This document shows, piece after piece, positions 1 through 8,251 of a stretch of DNA of 64,000 nt. Source of the DNA: Paenibacillus sp. RUD330 (GTDB taxonomy: Bacteria; Bacillota; Bacilli; Paenibacillales; Paenibacillaceae). The notes beneath the pieces are model-generated. The model had not been told where the DNA came from, did no database searches, and was given only the letters and a program-made list of their open reading frames with translations. The stretch's first letter is position 1. Each line of letters starts with the position of its first letter. Both the position numbers and the translations under genes were made by a program. The stretch lies in contig NZ_CP022655.2 of NCBI RefSeq assembly GCF_002243345.2, positions 1,142,001-1,206,000 of the forward strand. Direction: 5' to 3'.

Positions 1-64
1 TTGCTGCATCGCGGGATGTGCCGACTGCGCAAGGATGCCAAGTCAGGAAATGGAGGCGCATGCG

Positions 65-469
65 ATGGTTTCGGAGCTTGAACTGATCGTCCGGTCGACG
101 GAGATCGATGTGAACGGGCATGTGAACAACGCCAAGTACCTGGAGTATCTGGAGTGGGGACGGGAAGACTGGTACGAGCAAGCGGGACTGGATTACGCAG
201 CCTTCCTGGAGATGGGCATCCAGACGGTGACGGTCAACGTGAACATCAACTACAGGCGGGAATGTGTGCAGGGAGACCGCCTGACGGTGCGCACGCATCC
301 GCTGCGGGCCGGCCGGACCAGCTATGTCCTGAAGCAGGAGCTCGCGGATGCGGCGGGAGTCGTGAGGGCCGACGCCGAGGTGACGAGCGTCTGCATGGAT
401 GCGGCCGAGCGGCGCAGCAGGGAGCTGCCCGATCGGCTGCGAGAGGCGCTTCAGGCCGCGGACGCATAG
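65..469 (+). CDS. Acyl-CoA thioesterase, hotdog fold (YbgC/FadM type)
   Basis: Small single-domain hotdog protein of about 134 residues, predicted to hydrolyse acyl-CoA thioesters in the cytoplasm. The family signature is visible near the N terminus: an Asp followed by NGHVNNAKYLEYLE, as in 4-hydroxybenzoyl-CoA thioesterases, with the usual beta-strand pattern (VNVNINYRREC) after it. I chose the ATG at 65 because GGAGG lies 8 bases upstream; in-frame ATGs at 35 and 50 have no good ribosome binding site. The HAD phosphatase gene follows 46 bases later on the same strand. The substrate cannot be told from the sequence. Confidence 0.85.
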   Translation: MVSELELIVRSTEIDVNGHVNNAKYLEYLEWGREDWYEQAGLDYAAFLEMGIQTVTVNVNINYRRECVQGDRLTVRTHPLRAGRTSYVLKQELADAAGVVRADAEVTSVCMDAAERRSRELPDRLREALQAADA

Positions 470-515
470 GATCGAGGAAACGTTTCAACAGAGGGAATCT
501 AGAGGGGGAATCATC

Positions 516-1295
516 ATGACAGGCAAACTGATCTTTTTCGATATCGACGGAACGCTGCTCGACCATGACAAGAACATCCCGGCTTCCGCCAAGGAATCCG
601 TCCGGCTGCTCCAGGAAGCGGGCCACGAGGTGGCGATCGCGACGGGACGCGGACCGTTCATGTTCAAGGAAATCCGCGAGGAGCTCGGCATCGAGTCGTT
701 CATCAGCTACAACGGCCAGTATGCGGTCCGCAAGGGCGAGGTGATCGTGCGCAATCCGATCCGTCCGGAATATTTGCAGCGGATTACCGAGGCCGCCGCA
801 GCCAATGACCATCCGATCGTCTACATGAACGAAGAGACGATGAAGGCCAATATCGAGCAGCATGACTACATCGACGAGAGCATGAGCTCGCTGGCGCTCA
901 AGAACAAGGTCATGGAATGGGACAAGGAGTATTACATCGGGCGCGAGATCTACCAGTGCCTGCTCTTCTGCACGATCGGCGACGAGCTGAAGTACCGGGA
1001 GACGTTCCCGGAGCTGGACTTCATCCGCTGGCATCAGTTCTCGATGGACGTGCTTCCGCTCGGCGGCTCCAAGGCCAAGGGCATCGAGGCTTTTGTGAAG
1101 CTTGCGGGTGTCCGCCCGGAGGATGTCTACGCGTTCGGCGACGGGCTGAACGACATCGAGATGCTGCAGCTGGTGCATAACAGCGTGGCGATGGGCAATG
1201 CGATCGAGAGCGTGCAGAAGGCGGCCAAGCATGTGACGAAAGATGTGGCCGAGGACGGCATCAAGCATGGCCTGGAGCTTGTCGGCCTGCTGTAG
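516..1295 (+). CDS. Cof-type HAD-superfamily hydrolase
   Basis: Predicted phosphatase of the Cof/YbjI branch of HAD hydrolases (class IIB cap), 259 residues, acting on a small phosphorylated metabolite such as a sugar phosphate or flavin nucleotide. Motif I is FDIDGTLLD near the N terminus with both catalytic aspartates; motif II is the ATGRG segment; motif III/IV is the Lys in GGSKAKG and the GDGLNDIEML segment that binds magnesium. The ATG at 516 follows an AGAGGGGGA ribosome binding site. The gene ends about 210 bases before a bidirectional hairpin shared with the convergent MFS gene. Confidence 0.9.
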   Translation: MTGKLIFFDIDGTLLDHDKNIPASAKESVRLLQEAGHEVAIATGRGPFMFKEIREELGIESFISYNGQYAVRKGEVIVRNPIRPEYLQRITEAAAANDHPIVYMNEETMKANIEQHDYIDESMSSLALKNKVMEWDKEYYIGREIYQCLLFCTIGDELKYRETFPELDFIRWHQFSMDVLPLGGSKAKGIEAFVKLAGVRPEDVYAFGDGLNDIEMLQLVHNSVAMGNAIESVQKAAKHVTKDVAEDGIKHGLELVGLL

Positions 1296-1379
1296 GCTTC
1301 GGCAGGCATGTATCGGATCGGCGGAAGGCGGACCGCTTCGCGCCAAGCTGGTTGGTCCATAGGGACCGTAGCTCCCGAT

Positions 1380-1506
1380 GCATGTCGAGAGAATGAATAC
1401 GGATGCATAGCATAAGAATGAACGGCGATGCCTAGCAAAGCATGAGTTGGCGTAGCAAAAGGCATAGCGATACCATGCACGCCAATGGCATGGCGATGCC
1501 ATGCAC
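1380..1506. repeat. Degenerate short repeats between convergent genes
   Basis: The stretch is built from variants of GCGATGCC/GCATAGC. The clearest pair are two 17-mers at 1464-1480 (ATAGCGATACCATGCAC) and 1490-1506 (ATGGCGATGCCATGCAC), 26 bases apart with two differences. A third partial copy lies near 1423. It looks like a decayed tandem array ending directly at the terminator hairpin. I see no coding potential. Confidence 0.5.
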
Positions 1507-1540
1507 AAAAAAACCAGCCGTCCAACGGCTGGTTTTTTGA
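1506..1540. terminator. Bidirectional rho-independent terminator
   Basis: AACCAGCCGT followed by a short loop and ACGGCTGGTT, flanked by an A-run on the left and TTTTTT on the right. It sits between the convergent HAD gene (+) and MFS gene (-) and can serve both. Confidence 0.85.
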
Positions 1541-1550
1541 TTCCGTCTTG

Positions 1551-2765
1551 TCAGCTGCGGGCTTGAGCCGTCCGGGTTACCCGCCGCTCGAGATGCCGGG
1601 TGCGGATGAGGATGGCTGCGCCGACGAGCATGAGCCCGTTGATGACGAACACGTATCGGATCGGAATCCAGCCGCCCAGCAGCCCTCCGATCATCGGGCC
1701 GAGCATCGTCGCCAGCTGGGTCGCGGACTGGTTCAGCCCGAAGGCGCGGCCGCGGAATTCCGGCTCCGTCACTTTCACGATCATGGCGTTCAGGGCCGGA
1801 TACACACCGGCGAAGCAGAGGCCGTAAAAGAAGCGGAGCACGCCGAAGCCGACATAGCTGCTGGAGAAGAATTGCAGCAGATTGCCTATTCCGCCTCCCA
1901 TCAGGCCGATGACGAGCACATTCGTATAGCCGATCCGGGAGCCGAACTTGCCCCACTGGGGAGCCGCGATCAGCGTCGCGATGCCGACGGCGGAGAAGAT
2001 GATGCCGGAGAGCAGCGTGGCGTCGCTCTTGCCCGCTCCAAGCTCGATTACATAGACGGTCAGCAATGGCTCCAGGATCATGACGGAGAACGTGCCCAGC
2101 GCGACCAGTCCCAGCATCGTGACGAAGACGCGGTTCGAGAAGGCTTCCTTCAGATCCTGGCGGACCGAGGAGCGCACCGTCTTGCGGTTGAAGTTCTGCT
2201 CCTTGACGAAAAAGACGGCGATCAGCGCGGAGACGAGCACGATGCAGCCCGAAAAGACGAAGCTTTCGCGGTTGCCCATGTAATGGCTGACGATGCCGCC
2301 GATGAGCGGCCCTAGAATGCCGCCTGTCGCGCCGGAGGTCGCCATGATGCCGAGCGCGTAGCCGGTCTTCTCCTCCGGAGTATTTGTCGCCACGAGCGCG
2401 ATTGCCGCGGGCACGTATCCGGCGAGCAGGCCCTGGCCGATGCGAAGGAGGAGGAACAGATAGGGATCGTGGATGAAGAAGGTGAGCATGTACAAGGCCG
2501 CAAGGGCGAAGCCGGAGCGGATGAGCATCGGCCGCCTGCCGTATTTGTCCGAGAGGGAGCCCCAGTAGGGCGCGATCAGCGCGCTCGCGAGAAACGTGAT
2601 GCCGAAGGCGAATCCGGACCAGAGCGTGAGCCGGCTCGAGACGCCAAGCTCGTTATGCAGGAAAATCGGGATGAAGGGGATGGAGATCGAGTAGGCCGTG
2701 CTGCAAAAAAAGACGCCGGTCCACAACACAAGGAGGTTGCGCTTCCATAAGAATGAATCCGCCAT
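1551..2765 (-). CDS. MFS drug/metabolite exporter
   Basis: Twelve-helix major facilitator permease of about 404 residues, similar in layout to Bacillus multidrug exporters of the DHA1/YfmO/Bmr group. The cytoplasmic loop 2-3 motif A is present as GSLSDKYGRRPM, and motif C-like Gly-rich text (TSGATGGILGPLIGG) in helix 5 supports a proton-driven exporter. The ATG at 2765 is preferred; AGAAAGGA lies 13 bases upstream. A TTG at 2777 is an alternative but almost touches that site. Monocistronic, and convergent with the HAD gene. The substrate is unknown. Confidence 0.85.
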   Translation of the reverse strand: MADSFLWKRNLLVLWTGVFFCSTAYSISIPFIPIFLHNELGVSSRLTLWSGFAFGITFLASALIAPYWGSLSDKYGRRPMLIRSGFALAALYMLTFFIHDPYLFLLLRIGQGLLAGYVPAAIALVATNTPEEKTGYALGIMATSGATGGILGPLIGGIVSHYMGNRESFVFSGCIVLVSALIAVFFVKEQNFNRKTVRSSVRQDLKEAFSNRVFVTMLGLVALGTFSVMILEPLLTVYVIELGAGKSDATLLSGIIFSAVGIATLIAAPQWGKFGSRIGYTNVLVIGLMGGGIGNLLQFFSSSYVGFGVLRFFYGLCFAGVYPALNAMIVKVTEPEFRGRAFGLNQSATQLATMLGPMIGGLLGGWIPIRYVFVINGLMLVGAAILIRTRHLERRVTRTAQARS

Positions 2766-3026
2766 GAGGGGTATCAAATCCTTTCTGGGGGCTGGCTGGA
2801 CCCTGGTTCTAGCCTATATTGGGTTCGAAATTATTCCCGAACTCGGTTGCTTGCGGTGTTCTCCGATCGTTGCCGTCATCTTCCATTCTACTCCTCCCCC
2901 TCTCGGAATCCAACCCTCAAAGGCAAGTTGGGCGCAGGGTCAATCCCGGGTATGCCGATTAGCTTCAGCTGAGTTTCGGTAATAATAGCAGAAGAAAGCT
3001 ATGCCGGAAGGAGACGGAAAAGAGTC

Positions 3027-3977
3027 ATGCGATACGATGTCGTCATTGTCGGGGGCGGACTTGCGGGACTGAGCGCGGCGGTTCAGCTGGGCCGCTACAA
3101 CCATAAGGTGCTGGTCGTCGATTCCGATAACGGGAGATCGAACTTCTGCCTTCGTTACCAGAATCTGATCGGCTGGAAGAACGGGGTCGGCGGTCCGGAG
3201 CTGCGCAAGGCGGGCAAGGAGCAGGCGGAAAAGGTCGGCGTCAGGTTCGTCAAGGGAAAAGCCGTCACAGCGAAGGCGGACGGAGCGGAAGCGTTCGTCA
3301 TCGAGACGGATGCCGGAGAGCGGTACGAGGGGCGGAGGCTGCTGCTGGCGACAGGCGTCATGGACAGGCTGCCGCCGCTCGAGGGACTGGTTCCTTGTCT
3401 CGGCATCAGCATCTACGTCTGCCCGGATTGCGACGGCTACGAGCTGTCTGGCCGGAGAGCGATCGTCATGGGCTCGGGAAATCCGGGAGCGCATATGGCG
3501 GATATCCTGACTTATTGGACGCAGGATCTGGTCTATGTGAACCATGAGCAGCAGGAAGTCGCTCCCAATCTCATGGACAAGCTCCGGCAGAAGGGCGTCG
3601 AAATCATGGAGGAGCCGATCCGCCGCCTGATCATCCGGGATGAGCAGCTGCAGGGAATCGTCCTGGAGTCGGGCAAGGAAATCGAGGGAGGCAAGGCATT
3701 CGTCGCCTTCGGCGGCAACGAGGTGCGTTCCGGACTGGCGGCGCAGCTCGGCGTCGCGCTGCACGGCAACCGCCATATCGAAGCGGATCCGCGCACCAAG
3801 ATGACGAATGTCCGGCATGTGTGGGCTGCAGGCGATGTCCTTGCGCATTCGGAGCAGGCTTCCATCGCCATGGGCGACGGCTGCCAGGCGGCGATCTGGA
3901 TACACAAGAGCCTCATCGAAAAGGATGGGAGCAAGGCGCTGAGGCCTTTGGAGGCGGCGGTCGAGCAGGGAAAATAG
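3027..3977 (+). CDS. Thioredoxin-reductase-like FAD/NAD(P) oxidoreductase
   Basis: Pyridine-nucleotide disulphide oxidoreductase of 316 residues in the TrxB-like class. The N-terminal FAD-binding GGGLAGLSAA lies at residues 8-17, a CPDCDG dithiol at about residue 132, then an NAD(P)-binding GSGNPG segment, and a C-terminal FAD contact AAGDV. The spacing matches two-domain low-molecular-weight thioredoxin reductases. No thioredoxin lies beside it, so it could instead serve a ferredoxin, bacillithiol-related or other small dithiol partner. The ATG at 3027 is preceded by GGAAGGAGACGG. Confidence 0.85.
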   Translation: MRYDVVIVGGGLAGLSAAVQLGRYNHKVLVVDSDNGRSNFCLRYQNLIGWKNGVGGPELRKAGKEQAEKVGVRFVKGKAVTAKADGAEAFVIETDAGERYEGRRLLLATGVMDRLPPLEGLVPCLGISIYVCPDCDGYELSGRRAIVMGSGNPGAHMADILTYWTQDLVYVNHEQQEVAPNLMDKLRQKGVEIMEEPIRRLIIRDEQLQGIVLESGKEIEGGKAFVAFGGNEVRSGLAAQLGVALHGNRHIEADPRTKMTNVRHVWAAGDVLAHSEQASIAMGDGCQAAIWIHKSLIEKDGSKALRPLEAAVEQGK

Positions 3978-4765
3978 GAGGATGGGTGCTGCGACATGGG
4001 CTGCAGCTGCGCTTATCAGCAGCAGCGGCGTGCAACCCGTCCGGTTCAGACAGGGCTGACGAATGGCAGGAAGCTGTGCTTCCCGCGATCCGCCAGCCCT
4101 GCTTGTGGTCATGAGAGGGCTCCAGGCGACGAAGCGGCCTATTGGCTGGAGGATGGGAGACAAAAGGCCAGAACAGCCGTTAGGATGCCCATACATGGAG
4201 CAGGTTGTCCGACAATCGGAGCGCGCATGTTGTCGGGGGCCTTTTGGCCGGATCCGATGCCCGAAGTGAGAGTACGCAAATCAGCGTTCCGATCAGCCAA
4301 ATTCGGAACTTGGTTGCGAGAAAGATAGCCGATATTTGTCAGGAAGCTTCGTGATATCGCCCAGTGGACGGGTTGAGTGTCTAAATGCGACGGTTCTTCC
4401 GCTCGAGACGGCCGCTGCGATCCAGCCTTTCGCCGAGCGAGGCTTTCCAGCTTTTCAACCGTTTGCTGCGACGGCCGCAAAGGGCATCGCAAATCCGGAC
4501 GATGCCGTGGAGGCACCAGACCAGTTCGTACGAGGAGCTTTCTTTTCTTTCTATGATGGCACTGGGAGCTCTTCGAATCATGGACAAACCCCTTTCTCCG
4601 TATATCCGTTGTCGGTGAAAGTGTATCAAATCGGATCGCAAACATCCATTTTTTTACATTTATATGACGGAATGGCTCATGATCTTCCTTTTTCCGTAGG
4701 CCGGCGTTAAAATGAGGCTCTAGAACAAATGTTTGGAGCCGCCGAACAACGGAGGAGGACAGGCG
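3978..4765. other. 788-base region without a confident gene; nested inverted repeats
   Basis: Two nested dyads are visible. The first is CAGGGCTG (4051-4058) pairing with CAGCCCTG (4094-4101), enclosing GGAAGC-TGT-GCTTCC (4069-4083). The second is CAAAAGGCC (4161-4169) pairing with GGCCTTTTG (4238-4246), enclosing CCGACAA (4209-4215) and TTGTCGG (4230-4236). Neither is followed by a clear T-run. The 3' part, before the uvrC-like gene, is more AT-rich and probably carries its promoter. A weak small ORF on the minus strand is listed separately. Confidence 0.5.
4381..4581 (-). CDS. Possible small basic protein, unrecognised
   Basis: A 66-codon minus-strand reading frame beginning MIRRAPSAIIERKESS, preceded by a GGAGAAAGGGG ribosome-binding-like sequence. 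The product would be basic (C-terminal LDRSGRLERKNRRI) with three cysteines. I recognise no family. It lies divergently upstream of the uvrC-like gene in otherwise empty DNA, and many chance frames of this size occur in this GC-rich sequence, so it may be spurious. Confidence 0.2.
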   Translation of the reverse strand: MIRRAPSAIIERKESSSYELVWCLHGIVRICDALCGRRSKRLKSWKASLGERLDRSGRLERKNRRI

Positions 4766-6043
4766 ATGCCGTTCCAGTTCAAGGCCGGGGACTATCCCGA
4801 CAAGCCCGGCTGCTACCTGATGCGCGACGCATCGGGCCGTCTGCTGTATGTCGGCAAGTCCAAGAAGCTGAGGAGCCGTCTGCGTTCCTATTTTCATACA
4901 CATCATAAACGCAAGCGGCTGAGAGAGCTTGTCGGCCTCATCGATTCCATCGAAGTGCTGCTCGTCAACAACGAAACCGAGAGCCTGCTGCTGGAAAACA
5001 ACCTGATCAAGATCCATAAGCCGCCCTACAATCGAGCGCTGAAAAAGGACAACAGCGGCTACGCCTACCTAATGCTGACCGCCGAAAGGATTCCAAGGCT
5101 GGACGTTTATTATCGCGACCGCCGCGAGCAGGGGGGCGCACCCTCTTCCGCAGAGGAGGCCAGCCAAGCATGCCTTTCCTTGCAGCCGAAAGATCGGAAT
5201 GCATCGAACACCTCGAACGCATTGAACGAGCCGGACGCTCCGAATGCATCCAGAAAAGGGTGGAACCATTCCGCTTCATCTGCTCCAACAGCATCAACAA
5301 CCTCGGCTGCTGTCAAGAACAGTCCGGCGAATGCCGGACTGGAGCCGAAGCGCTTCGGGCCGTTCGCGAGCGCCCGCTTCCGCAACGAGCTGCTGGAGTT
5401 CGTCGCCGACCACTACAAGCTGCGTTCCTGCACCAAGCTGCCCAAGCGGGCCTGCCTGCTCTACCACATCGGCAAATGCAGCGGAATCTGCGAAGGGCAT
5501 ATCAGCGAGGAGGAGTACGGCGAGAAGGTCAAGCAGGTATCCGATCTGCTGTTCAGCGGCAGCAAGGAGGCGCTGATCGCGCAGATGTACCGACAGATGG
5601 GCGAATATGCCGAGCAGCTGAAGTTCGAGAAAGCCCAGAATATGCTGGGCCATATCCGCAACCTCGAGAAAACGCCGGACAAGCAGATCGTCGACCGCGA
5701 GACGAATGTGAACCAGGAGGTCCTCTACTTCGGCGAGGAAGGCGTCATGATCGCCAAGGTGCAGGAGGGCATGCTCCGCGACCTGCAGCTGCACGAGCTG
5801 GAGCGCGGGTACGGCGAGGCGGCCTGCGACCGTTTCCTGATCCATCGTTATCGGCACAACACCAAGCCGGACGAGCTCATCGTCAATGCCGTGTCCGATC
5901 CAGGAGCGGTTCGCAGGGCGCTCCGCATGCCCGGAGATGGCCGGGCCCGCCCGCTTCTCATTACGCAGCCCAAGCGCGGATTGAAGCATGCGCTGCTGCA
6001 GCTGTGCAAGGAGAACTACGAGTATCGCAAAGGCGGCGGCTGA
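4766..6043 (+). CDS. Short UvrC-like GIY-YIG nuclease with low-complexity insert
   Basis: Resembles only the N-terminal half of excinuclease UvrC. It has a GIY-YIG domain (GCYLMRD, YVGKSKKLRSRL, NETESLLLENNLIK with the catalytic Glu), the UvrC-type cysteine segment (CTKLPKRACLLYHIGKCSGIC) and a UVR motif (AEQLKFEKAQNML). At about 425 residues it lacks the C-terminal RNase-H-like nuclease and helix-hairpin-helix domains of full UvrC (near 600 residues), so it could make only the 3' incision, like Cho. About 75 Asn/Ser/Ala-rich residues interrupt the GIY-YIG domain just before the RFGPF strand. The ATG at 4766 follows GGAGGAGGA at 4751; the in-frame ATG at 4733 has no such site. It stands alone, without uvrA or uvrB. 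Confidence 0.75.
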   Translation: MPFQFKAGDYPDKPGCYLMRDASGRLLYVGKSKKLRSRLRSYFHTHHKRKRLRELVGLIDSIEVLLVNNETESLLLENNLIKIHKPPYNRALKKDNSGYAYLMLTAERIPRLDVYYRDRREQGGAPSSAEEASQACLSLQPKDRNASNTSNALNEPDAPNASRKGWNHSASSAPTASTTSAAVKNSPANAGLEPKRFGPFASARFRNELLEFVADHYKLRSCTKLPKRACLLYHIGKCSGICEGHISEEEYGEKVKQVSDLLFSGSKEALIAQMYRQMGEYAEQLKFEKAQNMLGHIRNLEKTPDKQIVDRETNVNQEVLYFGEEGVMIAKVQEGMLRDLQLHELERGYGEAACDRFLIHRYRHNTKPDELIVNAVSDPGAVRRALRMPGDGRARPLLITQPKRGLKHALLQLCKENYEYRKGGG

Positions 6044-6047
6044 CAGC

Positions 6048-6235
6048 CGGACATGGAAGGTGCCTCGGGAAGCCGCTTCTCGGATGCTGAAGCTGCCGCC
6101 GCAAATAAAGCCGGCATCCCGGACATGGAAGTTTGCCACCGCAAATGAAGCTTGTCTTCGGATAATTAAGCCTGCCTTCGAAAATTGCTTGCCTCCCGGA
6201 TAGTGAAGCTTGCTATTTCAAGCTTGCTTCATCTT
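6048..6235. repeat. Five degenerate tandem copies of a 33-39 base unit
   Basis: Copies start at 6048, 6081, 6120, 6159 and 6197 (spacings 33, 39, 39, 38), each beginning with a variant of CGGAYANTGAAGCTTGCC. The last copy also carries the dyad AGCTTG-CTATTT-CAAGCT. The array directly follows the stop codon of the uvrC-like gene and fills most of the gap to the SDR gene. No ORF runs through it with confidence. Confidence 0.6.
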
Positions 6236-6360
6236 CCGCATGGGTAATAGGACATAGCTTGAACGCAAATGCCAAGAATGGAAGCCGGCGGCGAGCGGAG
6301 ACCGATCCGTATCGTGCAGGCCAGACCGGATTCAGGCTATTCAGGAGAGGAGGCGCAGCC

Positions 6361-7233
6361 ATGCAGCAGCCGTTGATGCTCGTTACCGGAGCGAATTCCG
6401 GGATGGGTCTGGCTACGACCGTCGAGCTTGCCCGATCGGGCGCGCAGGTCGTCATGCTTTGCCGCGACGCTCGGCGAGGAGCGGAGGCGAGGGAGGAGGC
6501 CATCCGCCGCAGCGGATCGAGCGATATCATGCTGATGACGGCCGATCTCGGTTCCCTCGACAGCATTTCCCGGTTCGCCGAAGATTTCCGTGCCCGCTAC
6601 TCCCGGCTGGACGTGCTCGTGAACAATGCCGGGGTGGTCACCGTGAAGCGGGAGACGACGGAGGACGGCTTCGAGCGGATGATCGGCGTGAACCATCTGG
6701 GGCATTTCGCGCTCGTCCACGGCTTGATGGAACCGCTCCTGGCAGCCGGGAGCTCGCGGATCGTGATCGTCTCCTCCGGCGCCCATAAGGCGGGCAGCAT
6801 TCATTTTCCCGATCCGCATCTCACGAAGGGCTTCAATGTCGTCAAGGGGTATGCACAGTCCAAGCTCGCGAATCTGCTGTTCGCGCTGGAGCTGAGGAAG
6901 CGCTTCGGTGATCGAGGGATTCACGTGCATGCCCTCCATCCTGGGGCCGTATCGACCAGCCTGGGCGTCAGCCGCGAGACGGGTTTCGGCAAGGCGGTCT
7001 ACAAGCTGCTGACCCCGTTCTTCCAGACGGCGGAGGCAGGCGCCTCTACGGCCATTTACCTGGCGCTGTCGGAGGAGGGCGGAGAGGATGGAAGCTTGTA
7101 CTACATCAAAAGCAAGCCGGCCGAGCCTTCCCGCAAGGCTTTGGACGAAGAAATGGCCGCGCGGCTCTGGCAGTGGAGCCAGCAGCAGACCGGCCTGGCC
7201 TGGGGCGAGCCTCCGGCAGCCGTAGTCCGCTGA
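6361..7233 (+). CDS. Short-chain dehydrogenase/reductase (retinol-dehydrogenase-like)
   Basis: Classical SDR of 290 residues, predicted cytosolic NAD(P)H-dependent oxidoreductase. The TGANSGMG cofactor loop is at residues 10-17, NNAG at the end of beta-4, the catalytic Ser in IVIVSSGAHK, and the YAQSK catalytic Tyr/Lys. The HPGAVST segment after the active site is typical of the WWOX/retinol-dehydrogenase-like branch. The ATG at 6361 follows AGGAGAGGA at 6343; the open frame extends upstream without a better site. It is monocistronic and ends at a very strong hairpin. The substrate is unknown. Confidence 0.85.
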   Translation: MQQPLMLVTGANSGMGLATTVELARSGAQVVMLCRDARRGAEAREEAIRRSGSSDIMLMTADLGSLDSISRFAEDFRARYSRLDVLVNNAGVVTVKRETTEDGFERMIGVNHLGHFALVHGLMEPLLAAGSSRIVIVSSGAHKAGSIHFPDPHLTKGFNVVKGYAQSKLANLLFALELRKRFGDRGIHVHALHPGAVSTSLGVSRETGFGKAVYKLLTPFFQTAEAGASTAIYLALSEEGGEDGSLYYIKSKPAEPSRKALDEEMAARLWQWSQQQTGLAWGEPPAAVVR

Positions 7234-7270
7234 GCTGCGGGATGCCGGTCGAATTGTCCGATGGCTTCAT

Positions 7271-7321
7271 CCAAACAAGGAAAAGGCAGCCGGAGCTACC
7301 GGCTGCCTTTTCCTTGTTTGG
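7271..7321. terminator. 23-bp perfect-stem bidirectional terminator
   Basis: The left arm at 7271-7293 and right arm at 7299-7321 are fully complementary around a 5-base loop. A- and T-rich tracts (AAGGAAAAGG and CCTTTTCCTTG) are inside the stem. It separates the convergent SDR and hydrolase genes. Confidence 0.85.
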
Positions 7322-7343
7322 CCGAGCGAAGCCGCTCTTGCAC

Positions 7344-7411
7344 GGTCCTCGAGCCTTCTAGGTCCTCGAGCCTTCTAGGTCCTCGAGCCTTATGGGTGCT
7401 CGAGCCTTTAT
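7344..7411. repeat. Four tandem copies of a 17-bp CTCGAG-containing unit
   Basis: Copies lie at 7344-7360, 7361-7377, 7378-7394 and 7395-7411. The first two are identical (GGTCCTCGAGCCTTCTA) and the last two differ by a few bases. The core TCCTCGAGCCTTC also occurs inside the 3' end of the adjacent hydrolase gene (near 7458), so the array may have grown from that coding sequence. Confidence 0.75.
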
Positions 7412-7426
7412 CCTCCTCCAGCCTGC

Positions 7427-8251
7427 TCATGCCTGCGGCCAGGCTGCCGCCAGGAAATCCTCGAGCCTTCGCTGGAACAGCTCCGCCTCGTCGAACAGCA
7501 GGCCGTGCCCGCTCTTTTCGAACCGATAGGCTGCCGCTCCGGGCAGAGCGGCAGCGAGCTGCTCGGAGGCGGCTCGCGGGACGATGCGGTCGTGAACGCC
7601 GTAAAAGACGGCGGAAGGCAGCCCGGCCAGCCTGTTCAGCTCCCCGCTCGAATCTTCGGCCAGAGCCGCCTCGGCCCCCGAGACGGTTCCGGCAAGCGAA
7701 GCTTCCAGCCCGAGAGAAGCGAACCAGCTCATGAATTCGGGGCTGTGGTAGCGGTAAAACATCTGTTTGGCATACCCGGTCACCATGGCCGGCCGGTCGG
7801 CCTTGGCTTTGTCGATCAGATCCTTCGTTTGAGCCGCATTCAAGCCATGGGGCCACTCGGCGCTCTTGGCAAGGGAGACGGCGGCGGAGACAAGGGCGAG
7901 TCCGGCCAGCTTCTGCCTGCCGTGGCGGACCGCATACCGGATCGCGGCTCCTCCTCCGGTGGAGAAGCCGGCCAGCAGGAATCGTCCAAGTCGGAGCGAC
8001 TGTCTGATATCTTCCAAATCGTCGGCGGTCTGGTCATGGGAATAACCGTTCCATGCGGCGTCCGAACGGCCGAAGCCTCTCAGATCCGGTGCGATGCAGC
8101 GATAGCCGAGAGCGGGCAGGCGCGCCAGCTGGGCATCGAAGATCCGATGGTTCAGAGGCCATCCGTGCACCAGCAGCAAGGGAACGCCTTCGGAGGGGCC
8201 GGAGACATGGACATAGAGGGCGGTGCCGTCCCGGGTTTCAATATAAGGCAT
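7427..8251 (-). CDS. Alpha/beta-hydrolase fold esterase or haloperoxidase-like hydrolase
   Basis: Single-domain alpha/beta hydrolase of 274 residues. The oxyanion region is HGWPLNHR, the nucleophile elbow is GFSTGGG, the acid is probably the Asp of GVHDRIVP, and the base is the His of SGHGLLFDE. GWPL and GFSTGG are shared with the chloroperoxidase/proline iminopeptidase-like subgroup, so the substrate remains open. The ATG at 8251 follows AAAGGAGGTCC; the frame extends to 8272 without a better site. It ends 16 bases from a 17-bp tandem repeat array and shares a terminator with the SDR gene. Confidence 0.8.
   Translation of the reverse strand: MPYIETRDGTALYVHVSGPSEGVPLLLVHGWPLNHRIFDAQLARLPALGYRCIAPDLRGFGRSDAAWNGYSHDQTADDLEDIRQSLRLGRFLLAGFSTGGGAAIRYAVRHGRQKLAGLALVSAAVSLAKSAEWPHGLNAAQTKDLIDKAKADRPAMVTGYAKQMFYRYHSPEFMSWFASLGLEASLAGTVSGAEAALAEDSSGELNRLAGLPSAVFYGVHDRIVPRAASEQLAAALPGAAAYRFEKSGHGLLFDEAELFQRRLEDFLAAAWPQA

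Noticed and set aside
472-488. GAAACGTTTC dyad resembling a CcpA cre site before the HAD gene
   Set aside because: Only about six of eight consensus positions match, and it lies between two closely spaced genes, so it is probably chance.
2820-2860. GGTTCGAAATTATTCC resembling a tRNA T-loop
   Set aside because: No matching acceptor stem or anticodon arm around it; no tRNA is supported anywhere in the window.
2940-4196. 418-codon minus-strand frame over the FAD oxidoreductase
   Set aside because: Antisense shadow; the plus-strand protein has all the FAD/NAD motifs.
4336-4710. 124-codon plus-strand frame upstream of the uvrC-like gene
   Set aside because: No ribosome binding site, no recognisable domain, and it lies over a region with a likelier (still weak) minus-strand frame.
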